Shown here in pieces: positions 40,565-52,290 of a DNA stretch of 64,000 nucleotides. Positions within the stretch are counted from its first letter, which is position 1. Each line of letters begins with the position of its first letter. The stretch is from Larus michahellis (lineage: Eukaryota > Chordata > Aves > Charadriiformes > Laridae). The stretch lies in contig NC_133900.1 of NCBI RefSeq assembly GCF_964199755.1, forward strand, positions 81,376,666-81,440,665. Reading direction: 5' to 3'. Both the position numbers and the translations under genes were made by a program. The notes below the pieces were generated by a model. That model was not told the DNA's origin. It saw only the letters and a list, made by a program, of their open reading frames with translations, and made no database searches.

Positions 40565-41000
40565 TTCTGGCCTCAGCTGTCTAAAAGTTGGCTGTCTAAA
40601 GCTAAGCTCTACAATTAATAGAGAACAATACGCACCTCCAGAGGGTAACCCCTCCCAACCTTAGGTGCCTATCTTAGGATGGCATGAATTGTTTTCTGGA
40701 GGTGCATCGTCTTCTTCATTGAAGAGACCCCACAGGTGGCTGACAAGCTTCAACAACTAACAACTAACTTTTAAGTGGCTGATCTGGGGGATATAGAGAG
40801 CTACCTGGAGGACCTTAATTGGAGGTAACAGAGTCAAGAAGATCATATAAGCACTTGCAAAGTTAAGATGTCCTGAGTTCAAATCAAGGCTTTTCAGCTG
40901 ATTTGCTGAACGACCTGGTGGTAGCAATGGTGGTGTTGGTGGCGTCCTTTTGCTGGAGAATACCTGTCTGATGGTGCTGTTTTTTTCTTCACCCCTACAG

Positions 41001-41180
41001 GTCGCCACTGCGAGGTCCATCAGATGATTGGGAACTACATGTGGGACCAAAAGAGAAATGTATCTTTCGATATTGGTGTGAATAAAGAAAGCCTGCTGCC
41101 TCTCTGGTGGAATGGATCAGAGCCTTTGTGGGTCACAATGACGAAAGCAAAAAAGAATGTTTTCATGTACTACTGGCCAG
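41001..41180 (+). CDS. ENPP6: ENPP6 exon 2: substrate-pocket segment
   Basis: Encodes the end of G86 through residue 145 and the first base of G146, phase 1 to phase 1, with acceptor CTACAG and donor GTTAGT. It contains [15 protein letters not shown]97 sits where the ENPP family has its conserved active-site asparagine, which helps hold the substrate phosphate. Two N-glycosylation sequons are visible, N105-V-S and N123-G-S, matching known glycosylation positions in mammalian ENPP6. The segment [13 protein letters not shown] is highly characteristic of ENPP6/ENPP7-like enzymes. Confidence 0.97.
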
Positions 41181-41612
41181 GTTAGTATGTCAAAAATCGC
41201 TACCATCTTAACGGTGCATCTTTACATCTAAGCACTCCATACTCTGTAGGATGGCTTTTTAATACACTGAAATACAGACAAGAATTATGACTGCTTTACT
41301 AACCACTGGTAGAAATGAATTATCTTTTCTTAGGCCGTGACAATTTGCACATGCTCAGAAAGGAAAAGACTGAAGTGTCACTGGAGGTAGCATTCCACCA
41401 AACGTTACCTTCAAGGGGGTTGCTGGCTTTCAGACCATCCCCTTCTCCACCAACTGCTCATTCCTCTTGCCTACCTGGAGCTTCTGCTGTGCCAAATGGT
41501 TCACAGAGCAACGCTGTAGATCAAAGTTAAACAGTAACCATCCTGCCCCAAAGCATGTTTGGTTTTAACCTGGAAATTAGTGACCGAGAGCTGAAGATGA
41601 TCTACTCTGTGG

Positions 41613-41774
41613 GGAAAGCTGTGGCTGCTCCATCCCTGGAGGGGTTCAAGGCCAGGCTGGATGGGGCTTGGAGCAACCTGGTCTAGTGGGAGGTGTCCCT
41701 GCCCAGGGCAGGGGGGTTGGAACTAGATGATCTTTAAGGTCCCTTCCAACCTAAACCATTCTATGACTCTATGA
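41613..41774 (+). mobile_element. CR1 LINE 3' end, short (intron 2)
   Basis: 5'-truncated at GGAAAGCTGTGGCTGCTCCA. The tail is CTATGACTCTATGAC. Confidence 0.93.
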
Positions 41775-43169
41775 CAGCAAAATCCAGCTGAAAGCAAAGC
41801 ATCCTTTGGTGAGCTGGAGTGAGCACTGTTGTCTTCCATCATTAACTCAGATGAGGCCCCAGTTTCTCTGAGTCTGAGGCGTTCATTTGGAGGGACTTGG
41901 CCTTTCCATTCCTCATTTGTGGGGTATTGGACCACTGAAATTGTCAGGGTTGTATAATAACGAGTCTTTTTTCACAACACGGAGTGTACCCTTCAGCTGT
42001 CCATTTAGGGACCCACATGGAAATAAATGTTCCAGCTACGCAGCCAGACCAAATTCCTTGTAAGGTACCCAGCTCCTCAACCTTTTGACCTTTTAAACTC
42101 TGCTACCTAAGCAGCATGCAAATACCCTCACACATGTAACTGCAGGCTCGAGGACCACGTGTTGGAAGAGCTGTACTGAGTACAGCCGGTGCCAGTGGGT
42201 TGGGCAGCAAGAGCTGACTCACGCCATGGGCTTTCAGCCAGCTCATCCTCTGCATCCCAATGCTCGTGTGCCTGGTCACGCTCTTTCCATACAATGTGGC
42301 TAATGGCATCCCAGGAGAAAAAAAAAAAAAAAGGTCACAGTTCTCAGGAAAGGAAAGAAAAGAGAGAACCAAGATGAAAAACGTTGAAAAGCCATCCAGA
42401 GTGTTTCTACAGTAATGAAGAGTGAAAAGATCTGAGAGTGACAATATTGCCTTACGGACTCAAAGGCAGTCCAAGGGACTGGAATTACAGGCTAGATATA
42501 ATAGTTTGGATCAGCCCTCAAAAAAAAAGCTGCTTCTTATTGGAGATAACCCAAGTGACCTAACAGCGGTGCAAATAGTGGGATACGGAAATTATACAAG
42601 AATGTAGAAATTCTTCTAAAGATTTACAAAAAGACCTGTTTCTATAGACTATTCATTTTTAACTACGAATGTAACTGCACTGACTAGGTATAATTATGTA
42701 CTGAATAGACGTAACAGTCTACAGAGGGCTACTGAAATCCGAAAGAACAGTATCACTTTCCATTAAATGCCTTTGGACTTTACCTAGCTCCTTCATGTTG
42801 CCCTTTGAGCAGCGTCTCCCAGGGAGAAGACGCATGAGGTGTATAGGTATGTATCCCCGTATGCATATTTATACGCCTCACACTTACCTCGATACTATTT
42901 CCAGTGTAAAACTGCACAAAGAACAGCAGAGCCTCCCTTTTCCCAGTGCTTACTCTGCCGAGTCTATGCATTGACTCTTACGACGCTGATGCCCTACTTA
43001 TGCCAGGGGGAGTTTTTGTGTGGATCTGGTATTTTAGCTGTGGGCTGTGACGTGTACATCTGTCTGTCATTAATTATTTATCTGTGACTGACAACCTTTG
43101 GCAAAGTCATCCATGACTCAGTTCAGCATATACTTCAGCACATGCTTATTTTTAAGGGTGTTCATGTTC

Positions 43170-43698
43170 TCCCCACCTGGAGTATTGTGTCCGCCTCTGG
43201 AGTCCTCAGCACAAGAAGGACATGGACTTGTTGGAGCGGGTCCAGAGGAGGGCCACGATGATGATCTGAGGGCTGGAGCACCTCTGCTATGAAGACAGGC
43301 TGAGAGACTTGGAGTTGTTCAGCCTGGAGAAGAGAAGGCTCCAGGGAGACCTTAGAGCCCCTTCCAGTCCCTGAAGGGGGCCTACAAGAAAGCTGGGGAG
43401 GGGCTGTTTGCAAGGGCATGTAGCAATAGGATGAGGGGCAATGGTTTAAACTAGAGCAGGGCAGGTTTAGATTAGACATAAGGAAGAAGTTCTTTACACT
43501 GAGGGCAGTGAGACACTGGCCCAGGTTGCCCAGGGAGGTGGTGGAGGCCCCATCCCTGGAGACATTCAAGGCCAGGCTTGATGAGGCTCTGAGCAACCTG
43601 ATCTAGTTGAAGATGTTGCTGCTTATTGGAGGGGGGTTGGACTAGATGGCCTTTAGAGGCCCCTTCCAACCCAACACATTCTGTGATTCTATGATTCT
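43170..43698 (+). mobile_element. CR1 LINE 3' end, sense (intron 2)
   Basis: From CCCACCTGGAGTATTGTGTC to the tail TGTGATTCTATGATTC. Subfamily of 10537 and 60282 (TTAGATTAGACATAAGGAAG). Confidence 0.95.
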
Positions 43699-44883
43699 CA
43701 AAGGCCACACTGACCATACAGAGTCGGGCACAAAGCAGGAAGCAGGGTCAAACTATTGAACTAAAACACGGGGCAACTGGGCCACAGTGGGAGCTCAGGT
43801 GTAACTGGAGTAAACAGAAGTGAACTCAAATGCAATAGTATTCATTTATTACATTTTCTCCCTACGATTTTTTTTGGAACTGTTTTCTAGTTCCATAGTT
43901 GGGACGTAATATTTTCTTCTAGATTTATTATTTTAAAGCTTTAACTCTTTAAAAGGCATTTGACTGGGGAGTGATGCCAAACAAAATGAAATAAAAAATA
44001 AGGGTTTAGTAACAGCGGTGGGTGGAGGTCCCACAGATGTTTGCACTGAGTAGGATCTGCTATTGTTGATTAACTTTCCAGCCTGCCGATATACCACGGC
44101 TTAGTAATGAATCTTGCAAATCTGATAAAGATCCAAACAGGAAACGTTTGGGAAACTGTTAACAGGAACAGCAGTCTACAGCCAAATTCATCACACTTTG
44201 TTCTGGAAGATGCTATTTTCTCTTTAGCTAGCGGTGAAGAGAAACGAGACCAACCAAACGTAGCAGAAACGCCTTGAGAATGCCAGCGAGCCGATTCCCA
44301 GGGTTAGTTTACACCGCGGCCATTTCCTCCCCAGAGCCAGTTCCAAGCTTTGCGAAGTCTGAACCCAAAATCTGCTGCGTTGTATTCTTCCCTATATTCC
44401 TCTCTCATTGCATAGTCAGTGATTAAATGAAGACAATCCAGGCCCCCTGCGAAGGGAGACACAGAGCCGGAGGAGGGCTGTTGACGGCGAGCACCCATCC
44501 ATCACAGCTTTATTTGTGAGCTCAACGTAAACACGGCCAAGACAATTCGTGGGCAGAATTCTTCTGGGCTCTCCTGCCTCTAGAAGCGGAGGAGCCAAAA
44601 TACCACCGCGCCGGGGGTCCCAGGTGCCACTGGTGCCAAAACGCAAGCGCTTGGCTTGTACGGACATTTTTCTGCTTTCTTCACGGCATTTATTAGGCGG
44701 TTTCTGCTCTTCAAGGCATTCCTGGGGAAAAAGTCGTGTATCCTCTGGCTGTTTGCTAAGTAAAACACAAACAGCTAACGCCCTACGTGGGGTGAAACGC
44801 GCAGCCCAGGTTGCCTGTCGGAAGCACGGCTGCTCCAGTGGATGGAGAAGCCCCAGAGGAGTGCGAGAACATCCCAGTGGTCC

Positions 44884-45046
44884 CACAGAATCACACAGAA
44901 TGGTGGGGGTTGGCAGGGACCTCTGGAGATCATCTAGTCCAACCCCCTGCCAGAGCAGGGTCACCCAGAGCAGGTGGCACAGGAACGTGTCCAGGCGGGT
45001 TTGGAATGTCTCCAGAGATGGAGACTCCACCACCTCTCTTCACCAC
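44884..45046 (-). mobile_element. CR1 LINE 3' end, older type (intron 2)
   Basis: Starts CAGAATCACACAGAATGGTG. It contains CCAGAGCAGGGTCACCCAGA and GGCACAGGAACGTGTCCAGG, typical of a distinct CR1 group with a shorter 3' region. Confidence 0.88.
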
Positions 45047-46772
45047 CAAAGCTTAAGCTTTATATCGCTCCTCCTGCTCAGCCCAGTGGGTAGTGTCACC
45101 ACAGACCTTCAAGCTCCTTCATCTTTCAGCAGCCTATGCAACCGCTTCAGCTGAAGCGCAGCGACATCTTTTCTCAGCACTGAAATGAGAGAAAGAGGTA
45201 AAAAAAAAAAACAAACAAAAAAGACTCTAAACCCAACCTTTCAACATTTAAGCACAACATTTACCAGACCAGGGAGCTCGTCTGGAAAGTTTTCAGAACT
45301 TTCTGTTATGACATGAGGTGTCCGACTGTTAAATCAATGTTTAGAAATGCAATTTAAAGCTGGCAGGGGTTCAGGTCTCTGTGTCAGATAGATAAAGAGG
45401 AACCTACATATCACTGCGAAAGGAGTGCTTATTCCTGCGCCTGTAGTTCCGGTCTTTAAACAAAAGTATAGCGTCATACAAAACTGTGCAGAAAGGCATC
45501 TAACATCACCTCTTAGCAAATACACTCCATCTATTTGCAGTTTAAACAAGAAAAACTTAACATTCCCTTTGTCTGGCTCCGAATCTTTTTGAATTTCCTT
45601 TCCCATAATATTTAAATGAGAAAATTTACCATCTGTCCTGGCCTCTACCAAAATGAAATTTAAATATTAAAGGATCTTCATGGCCAGTATTTTGGAATTG
45701 TAACGAGCCTTAACATCAAAAATCCAATTTTAAGTTCTGCCCATCACAGAGGCCAAAAAAAAAAAAGAAAAGAAAAAGGAAGTTCTTGGTGTCTAAGCAG
45801 CCTGAATTTTCAGTGTTACTGCCAATGAACTGCACACTTGAAGACCAACATTTAGTGGCCAAAATGATTTCTAATTGTTGCTGCCTCCGCAGTCTTTTAT
45901 GTCATGCTCATCACTTGGCAATTTAGAAATAGCAAAGATATCTGAGCAACTAAAATATCCCAGATCCCCAAGAGGTTAATGCTTCCAGCTAAAATTATCT
46001 CATGAGTAATTCTGAAGAACGTTATCTGAGAAAATTATAATCTGATGTCAGTATCTGAAGAAGAAAAAAGAGGAAAAATCATCATATTAGTCATTGGCTA
46101 TGAGCAATCAACCACCCGAACTAAAAAAACTAGGCATTTCCAGTGCGTTCCCAAACGCGTCCTTAACTTCTTGCCTGGATTTGGAGACAATCTTTTCCCA
46201 GATTCAAGTGTCAGAGGAGAAATTGGATCTGAAGTTCCAGCTCAGTCTTGAAATACTAGCAAAGCCCAGAGAGGACTACTGCATCACCTCCAGCACCTGG
46301 GGGAGCTGAGAACCCATGTTCTGCTGTTGGTGGCACCCAGGAGACTGCAACTATGCACCCTCAGGGCGGGGGGCAAGGGCTGCTGCTTCCTGGAGATGGC
46401 TTCAGGTCAATCATGGAGTACCTATTTTTTGATGATTTGGTTAGGTAGCAGCCGGGACACAATGTAATTTCTTGAAGGTGCTGTGTACAGACGTATCAAA
46501 GTTTTACTGGGTGGTGGTATGGAGTCAGTTCTTATCAAGTTACCTACAGGCCCGTCATCCAGGTTGCAGATTACTTTCCTGGTGGAGACATAAACACTAA
46601 AGTATCTCCATGCAGAAAGGGGAGAATCAAGTCATATAAGTTTGGGGCAACAGGGGTAGAACAGTGAGCACCATCACACACTCCCATAATTTTTCTAAAA
46701 GCAACTTTAGATAAGGTTTCAAAAATGTTTAAGTATGTATTCATTAGTTGACTACGTGTTCTGTTTATTGTT

Positions 46773-46806
46773 GCAAATAATTAATTCTTGCAAATAATTA
46801 ATTCTT
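46773..46806 (+). repeat. 17-bp direct duplication with POU/homeodomain-like sites
   Basis: Two perfect head-to-tail copies of GCAAATAATTAATTCTT lie in intron 2. Each joins an octamer-like GCAAAT to a TAATTA homeodomain core, a spacing similar to class III POU factor sites. The duplication is seen directly. Any regulatory role is inference, since AT-rich intron sequence yields such motifs by chance. Confidence 0.6.
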
Positions 46807-46954
46807 ACTACTAATTAGTTGTAATAGATGGGGTCCCTTGAAACACACAAAGAATGTGGAGATCTGAGAGCTGCTACTATGGAACATTGAGGGAAAAGGT
46901 GGAATCTGTCATGTGTGCTCATGCTCTTTAGCTTTTGGAAAGGCTAACTGCCAT

Positions 46955-47510
46955 ATCATAGAATCACAGAATGGTTTGGATTGGAAGGGACCTTAAATAT
47001 CACCTAGTTCCACCCCCCTGCCCTGGGCAGGGACACCTCCCACCAGACCAGGTTGCTCCAAGCCCCGTCCAGCCTGGCCTTGAACCCCTCCAGGGATGGG
47101 GCAGCCACAGCTTCTCTGGGCAACCTGGGCCAGGGGCTCACCACCCTCACAGCAAAGAATTTCTTCCTAATATCTCATCTAAATCTCTCCTCTTTCAGTT
47201 TAAAACCCTTCCCCCTCGTCCCATGGCTCCCCTCCCTGATCCAGAGTCCCTCCCCAGCTTTCCTGGAGCCCCTTTAGGGACTGGAAGGGGCTCTAAGGTC
47301 TCCCTGGAGCCTTCTCTTCTCCAGGCTGAATCCCCCAACTCTCTCAGCCTGCCCTCACGGCAGAGGGGCTCCAGCCCTCGGATCATCTCTGTGGCCTCCT
47401 CTGGACCTGCTCCAACAGGTCCATGTCCTTCTTGTGCTGAGATTTTTGATTTATTTTGGGGTATGTTTGTTTGCTTTTTTTGGGTTCAGCTTTGCAGTCC
47501 TCAGCACATG
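46955..47510 (-). mobile_element. CR1 LINE 3' end, antisense, with apparent 5' inversion (intron 2)
   Basis: A standard antisense copy runs from ATCATAGAATCACAGAATGG to CTTCTTGTGCTGAG at 47441. After about 50 bp of non-CR1 sequence, a short CR1 piece in the opposite sense appears (CAGCTTTGCAGTCCTCAGCA, ending near 47510). Confidence 0.9.
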
Positions 47511-48786
47511 TAACTTAACTGGCCTTGTGCAACTCAGTGAAGATTTTTTAAAGTTTCCTAAGCTTAAATAACCTTTCATGGTACTCCTGAGAAGTCCCGG
47601 CCAGAAGCCTCTTAGCCCAGCTTATCCTGGAAGTGGTGTGCTTTTCCCTCTGCCCCCAGTGTTGCACCTCAGTGATGTGAGCTTACGTGGGTTGAGGTGC
47701 AAGACACCAACAAATTCTTTTTAGTGAGTGCCCCAGTGCGCGAACCGGTCCAAATCATCCCCGAAAGGAGCTCTGCTTGCTCTAGTGCCCTCTCTGTGCT
47801 TCCACCCCCCGTTCAACCTTCTTCACCCCAAGCAACGAGTCAACTTCTGACAGTCCTTAATGCCTAGTCCTTTCATCCCAAAGGAGAAGCAAAGTGACCG
47901 AAATGAGGGCAGATTCAGGCTAAGGCTTAGAGTTGCCTTTTTCACCTGACTGTGTTGCTGTATACAGAGGCCATTTTGCAAAAGATATCCTTTTTTTTAA
48001 TTATTCTTTGAGCCCCAGGAATATGCCAGAAAATGCCTAACTGTGATGGGAGGACTCTGGGGCTCTTGAAAGATAATTTGCATGAATCCCATGTTTCTGA
48101 AAGCACAGTTCTTTAAAATATTAATGTTATTCAGCAGCATAGTAACAGGAGAGCAAAAGGGCAAAAAAACCCACAAAAACATGTTTTTGTGTGTTCAGGG
48201 CCATGTTCTCCTGTAGGATTTGTTGCCATAAATTTCTGGGCCACAAAACAGACTGTATTTTGCAAGGAAGGCTGCAAGTAACCAAGAGAGTTAATTGGTT
48301 TATACTGTTTTAATAAGACCTCCTGGGAAACAGATTTAATTGTGGAGTGCCAGTATCACATAATAAAATGCGGTTTATAGAGGATATTACGATGTAAGAT
48401 ACAGCGTGTCTACCTGGAAAGTATTTGCTGAACTTTCATGAAACAATATCTAAATCTATTCTGTTGGCAGCCTGGAAACAAGGCTATGTGGCTGCAGTAG
48501 TTAAAATGAAAACAAGCTAGAAATTTAGGTGGAAACTAACAAGGGAATCAAGACTTTTCGCGTGGGAAGGTCACACGGAGACCTTCCTTTTAGAGAAGGA
48601 AATAAAAGGATCCAATGTATGGTCATCAAACCAACCTCTCTCCCTTTTTCCCTTCCCTGGTTTCCTGCGGGGAAGGCGTAAGGTAAGTAAAGGCGCGGGG
48701 AATTTACAAACCTGAACTTGGCCCCCACGGTGTGGGGTCTGTGATGAAGGCGAAACAGCAGAGCTTACCACAGTTTTCGCTCGTAG

Positions 48787-48898
48787 GTTGCGAGGTCGAA
48801 ATCCTTGGAGTCAGACCAAGTTATTGCCGCGAGTACTTCAGCGTTCCAACGGACAAAAACTTTGCGGATGCCATCAGCGACGCTCTCGAGTCTCTGCG
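48787..48898 (+). CDS. ENPP6: ENPP6 exon 3: disulfide loop
   Basis: Encodes the end of G146 through L182 and two bases of R183. The acceptor is TCGTAG and the donor GTACGT. It starts with [13 protein letters not shown], so C147 and C159 lie at the positions of the known intramolecular disulfide of ENPP6. The following helix ([12 protein letters not shown]) is amphipathic and leads into the substrate-binding lid. The phase change here (1 in, 2 out) matches the 5' end of exon 4, which restores frame. Confidence 0.96.
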
Positions 48899-49370
48899 GT
48901 ACGTCACCAGACCGGTGGGGCTTCCTCTCTCAAGGATGAGTATTTGGGTTTACTGTCAGCTTTGCTGTTGGGAGATTTTCGGGGTTTGGCTCCCAGGTAG
49001 GAAGATGGAGGCTGAGACTGGTTTACAGTACTGTCGTAGAAACATGACCATTACAGAAATTGGCCCTTACATGGAAAGATGTGCTCCTCTTTTCATATGT
49101 AGGTTACAACACAGAGTAGACATCCCGACTTACTATTTTTAATTTGCTCTTTCAAACAACTGCCAGATCAGTCTGTGAGTATCTGTTTGCTGACCTGCAA
49201 GGGCAGACTTTGAAATGCTTGGATTTAGAGAGAGCTCCTGGGAATTTGGAAATTCTGAAATTTCATCTCCAGTCACTTGTTTACGAGACCAATGCTTTGG
49301 CTCCTTCAGCATTTTAGAACATCTCAAGCTCAAAATTTTGGAGTGGGCATTCATTCTGTGCAAATATGAA

Positions 49371-49491
49371 GAAGAGAGAAAGAGAAGAGCAGAGAAGAGC
49401 AGAGAAGAGAAGAGAAGAGAAGAGAAGAGAAGAGAAGAGAAGAGAAGAGAAGAGAAGAGAAGAGAAGAGAAGAGAAGAGAAGAGAAGAGAG
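49371..49491 (+). repeat. (AAGAG)n microsatellite, about 120 bp (intron 3)
   Basis: Pentamer array with the same unit as 11125-11447, pure purine on the gene-sense strand apart from two C interruptions near 49390-49400. It runs directly into a CR1 3' end. Confidence 0.95.
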
Positions 49492-49580
49492 AATGGAATA
49501 TTGCAGTTGGAAGGGACCTACAAGAATCACCTAGCCCAACTGATGGGAATGATGGGAATACCTCTCTCAGACAACTCCTA
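49492..49580 (-). mobile_element. CR1 LINE 3' end, short antisense (intron 3)
   Basis: AATGGAATATTGCAGTTGGA then AGGGACCTACAAGAATCACC and TAGCCCAACTG match an older CR1 3' terminus. Only about 90 bp are recognisable. Confidence 0.75.
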
Positions 49581-52179
49581 GGAAAAATGTGTGCTCCACA
49601 CCCAGCTTTCCAGTTCCACCATCTCTCATCCAAACATTAACAAGGGACACAATTCCACATAGGCTGAAGAATCAGGGAAGATTGTACCACCACGTGCGGA
49701 GCCAATGCCTTACTTTAGCTACAACTAAGCTTCCTCTTTTAAAACCTTGTTGGTTCCATAATTTATCCAATCCTCAGATACACTTCTGCTTTACTACTTG
49801 CAAACTGCCATAGCGATTTGAATCTGAAAAGATTCACATTCATATGTCGGATGTTGATTTTCTTTGAAGTAAAGGCTCCAAAATGATGAGAGAGCTGCTG
49901 GAGAAGTTGCTCCCAGTTGCACACTGGGTCCTGCTGCACAGATGCACAGATGCTCCCAAATCACACTGTCATTTACAGCACGGGGCTTAAAGAAAAGCTG
50001 CTCTAGAACGTGTGAGACATTTGATGCTGAAATGATCTAACTTAAATTTCAACAAAGTTATCTGCACGTGACATGAGGAGGTCCTATGTGCCATACGAGG
50101 CTTTCTGGAGCTTCCGCAACACTTTTAATTCCATGAATAAAAAAGGGAATGGAAAACTGAATATAGCTCTGACTTCTGGTGGAAACCCAGAATTACCATA
50201 GAAAGCTTTTTGGTCAGGTAACATTTGAGGATGGATCAGGGTATGCCTGAAGCTTCCTGCCTGGTTTCTATGAAACAAGATGCATAAGGCTGCTCTGGAC
50301 AGTTTGCAGCTTTGTAACTGTCAACATGATGGAAAGCGGGGCACAAACTGCTAAAAGTTCCAGCCCTTGAAGCTGCTCTTTTGGGCAGCTGGAGCCCATG
50401 GAGAACGTTTCAATAGCTAATTCACCCCGAGTCACAAGGCTGCTTGCTGCCGCCTTGAAAAGGGCAGGGACACAAGAGTGTGGGCAGCTCGCGAGAGGCG
50501 AAAGCTGGTGATTTCAAGAAAAGAGCAAATCCCTGCCACCACGATGTCTGCCATAAAAGCCAGCTACAGCCTGCTGAAAAGCCCAAATCCCACAGATCGT
50601 CCTGAAGCTGCTGGAGGTCCCGTCTCTGGTGTCCATTTACACACCATTCCTCTTGAATTTCTGCCTGGGTTCCTTTTCTTTCAACTGAGTGCCCTGTCTG
50701 CAGTAAGGCAGGGAAGAGGAAAAAGGAACAATGGCTGATAAAATTAATAATCAGTTGTGGGTGTAAATACTGCGGGGACTTACGATAAGAAAGGAGGGTA
50801 GAGAATGAACAGGTTAAAAATCAGGTAGGTCTCCTTTATCCTTTCTCTCCTTCATCCTCTTTGTTTACTCCTTTAAAATTCAGCAAACAATTTTCAGAGC
50901 TGCTGGGCCAGCCCATAAGGAGCAAAGCCTCTGAAATGCCCTTACTGTAGGCGTATTCTTTTAGCAGGAGTTAGCATCTCTGGGTAGAAGAGTCTCAAGC
51001 TGCGTTTCATTGTCATCTACAGCCTTTGCAAGAGCTTCTGGCTCCTGTAAGCTGTTCAAAGGCTGGAAAATCCAGCGTGTTTGCTTTCCACACCCCAACT
51101 AATTGAAAAAGCCCATTAGTCTGAGGCTGGCACTAGCTGTATGTGGGAAAACAGCCTGTGGCGAGAGCACAGTGCCTGGAGCAGTGCCTTGCTCTGTTGC
51201 ACCGATGGCGGGTATTAGTGGTTAATGACCTGCACTTATGCTCCCAACATTACCGAACCTTACTGGGACTCCAGGGTGGAGAGAGTAAGCCCTTTATTGT
51301 GGCGTGGTGGCTTAGGGGTTGAGTTTGGGCACAGGAACGTCCCGACCCATCTTAACTTCACCGGGGTTGAAGGGAGTTTATCAATGCCCTCTGCAAAGGC
51401 AGGAGAACCTAACTCATCAGGGAGCCGCTGAGCTCCTCTTGCAACCAAAGGAAACCATCCTTCAAGGAATATTCTCCAGTCTCTTCAAACAGGTGCTTTG
51501 AGATTATGATTTAGACCAAAAATAGTCAAAATGAAGTCAAGCGCACATTTTTGGCAAGTAAAACTATAACCTCCCATATATCTTTTCCACAGCTATAATT
51601 TAAGGGCTCTTGTAACCTCCCTGCCTTCCTGGACAGGGGTCATGAAGTTTGCATGGTACTTGCAAAGTGTGTTGATAAAATATAAAACCCTTTTTGGTAT
51701 GGCTATCGATGCCATCCAACTTTCTTCAGCAAGCTTTCCTTAGCCATTTCTTTTGAAAGTTACCGGTGCTGGGAGAAGACAGGACTAACACAGTTAGAAA
51801 GACAGAGTACTTCTCCCATGCAAACCATGATCAGAGGTACCTAGTTTTCTTAGGAGAACAGGCAAAATGGTAAACAAAGTCAAACTCAGTCTTACAAGCT
51901 CTGGATGTGCTGTATCCGATCCTGAAAACTTCTAAGCATGCCGCCTGACTGGAACCCGTCCCATTGAAGTCATGTGTGAAGTTGAACGTTCATCCTTCCT
52001 AGCACTCAGCCCTCACTGAGAAAGATCACCACAGCCTAAATAAGACCACTTGTTTTATGCAATAAATTTCTTTCCTAGCTTCTGTCTTGATCGAAATGAT
52101 CGTTTAGTTACAGGTGAGAAGACACAAAGCAAAGTAGCTAATTAATGCAGGCACTACAGCAGAAGAAAGCTATTTTGGG

Positions 52180-52290
52180 GGCTTGGAGCAACCTGGTCTA
52201 GTGGGAGGTGTCCCTGCCCAGGGCAGGGGTTGGAACGAGATGGTCTTTAAGGTCCCTTCCAACCTAAACCATTCTATGATTCTAAGATTC
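52180..52290 (+). mobile_element. CR1 LINE 3' end, short sense (intron 3)
   Basis: 5'-truncated at GGCTTGGAGCAACCTGGTCT. The tail is TTCTATGATTCTAAGATTC. Confidence 0.93.

Larger units (their letters stand above)
29304..41000 (+). other. ENPP6: ENPP6 intron 1 (11.7 kb)
   Basis: Bounded by GTGAGT and a CCCCTACAG acceptor. Contains an A-rich run (30031-30068), a MIR-like relic near 32430-32555, and two sense-oriented CR1s (35690-36172 and 40040-40564). Large first introns often hold enhancers, but no specific element can be named from sequence. The remaining several kilobases show no repeat or exon that I recognise. Confidence 0.9.
41181..48786 (+). other. ENPP6: ENPP6 intron 2 (7.6 kb)
   Basis: Bounded by GTTAGT and CTCGTAG. 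Holds two CR1s in gene-sense orientation (41613-41774 and 43170-43698) and two antisense (44884-45046 and 46955-47510), so it can form long inverted repeats in the pre-mRNA. A duplicated 17-bp homeodomain/POU-like motif lies at 46773-46806. An A-rich run is at 42318-42332. The rest shows no recognisable feature. Confidence 0.9.

Noticed and set aside
40868..40915. MIR-like GAGTTCAAATC segment just before exon 2
   Set aside because: Only a short match; the remaining landmarks are missing, so it is too weak to call.
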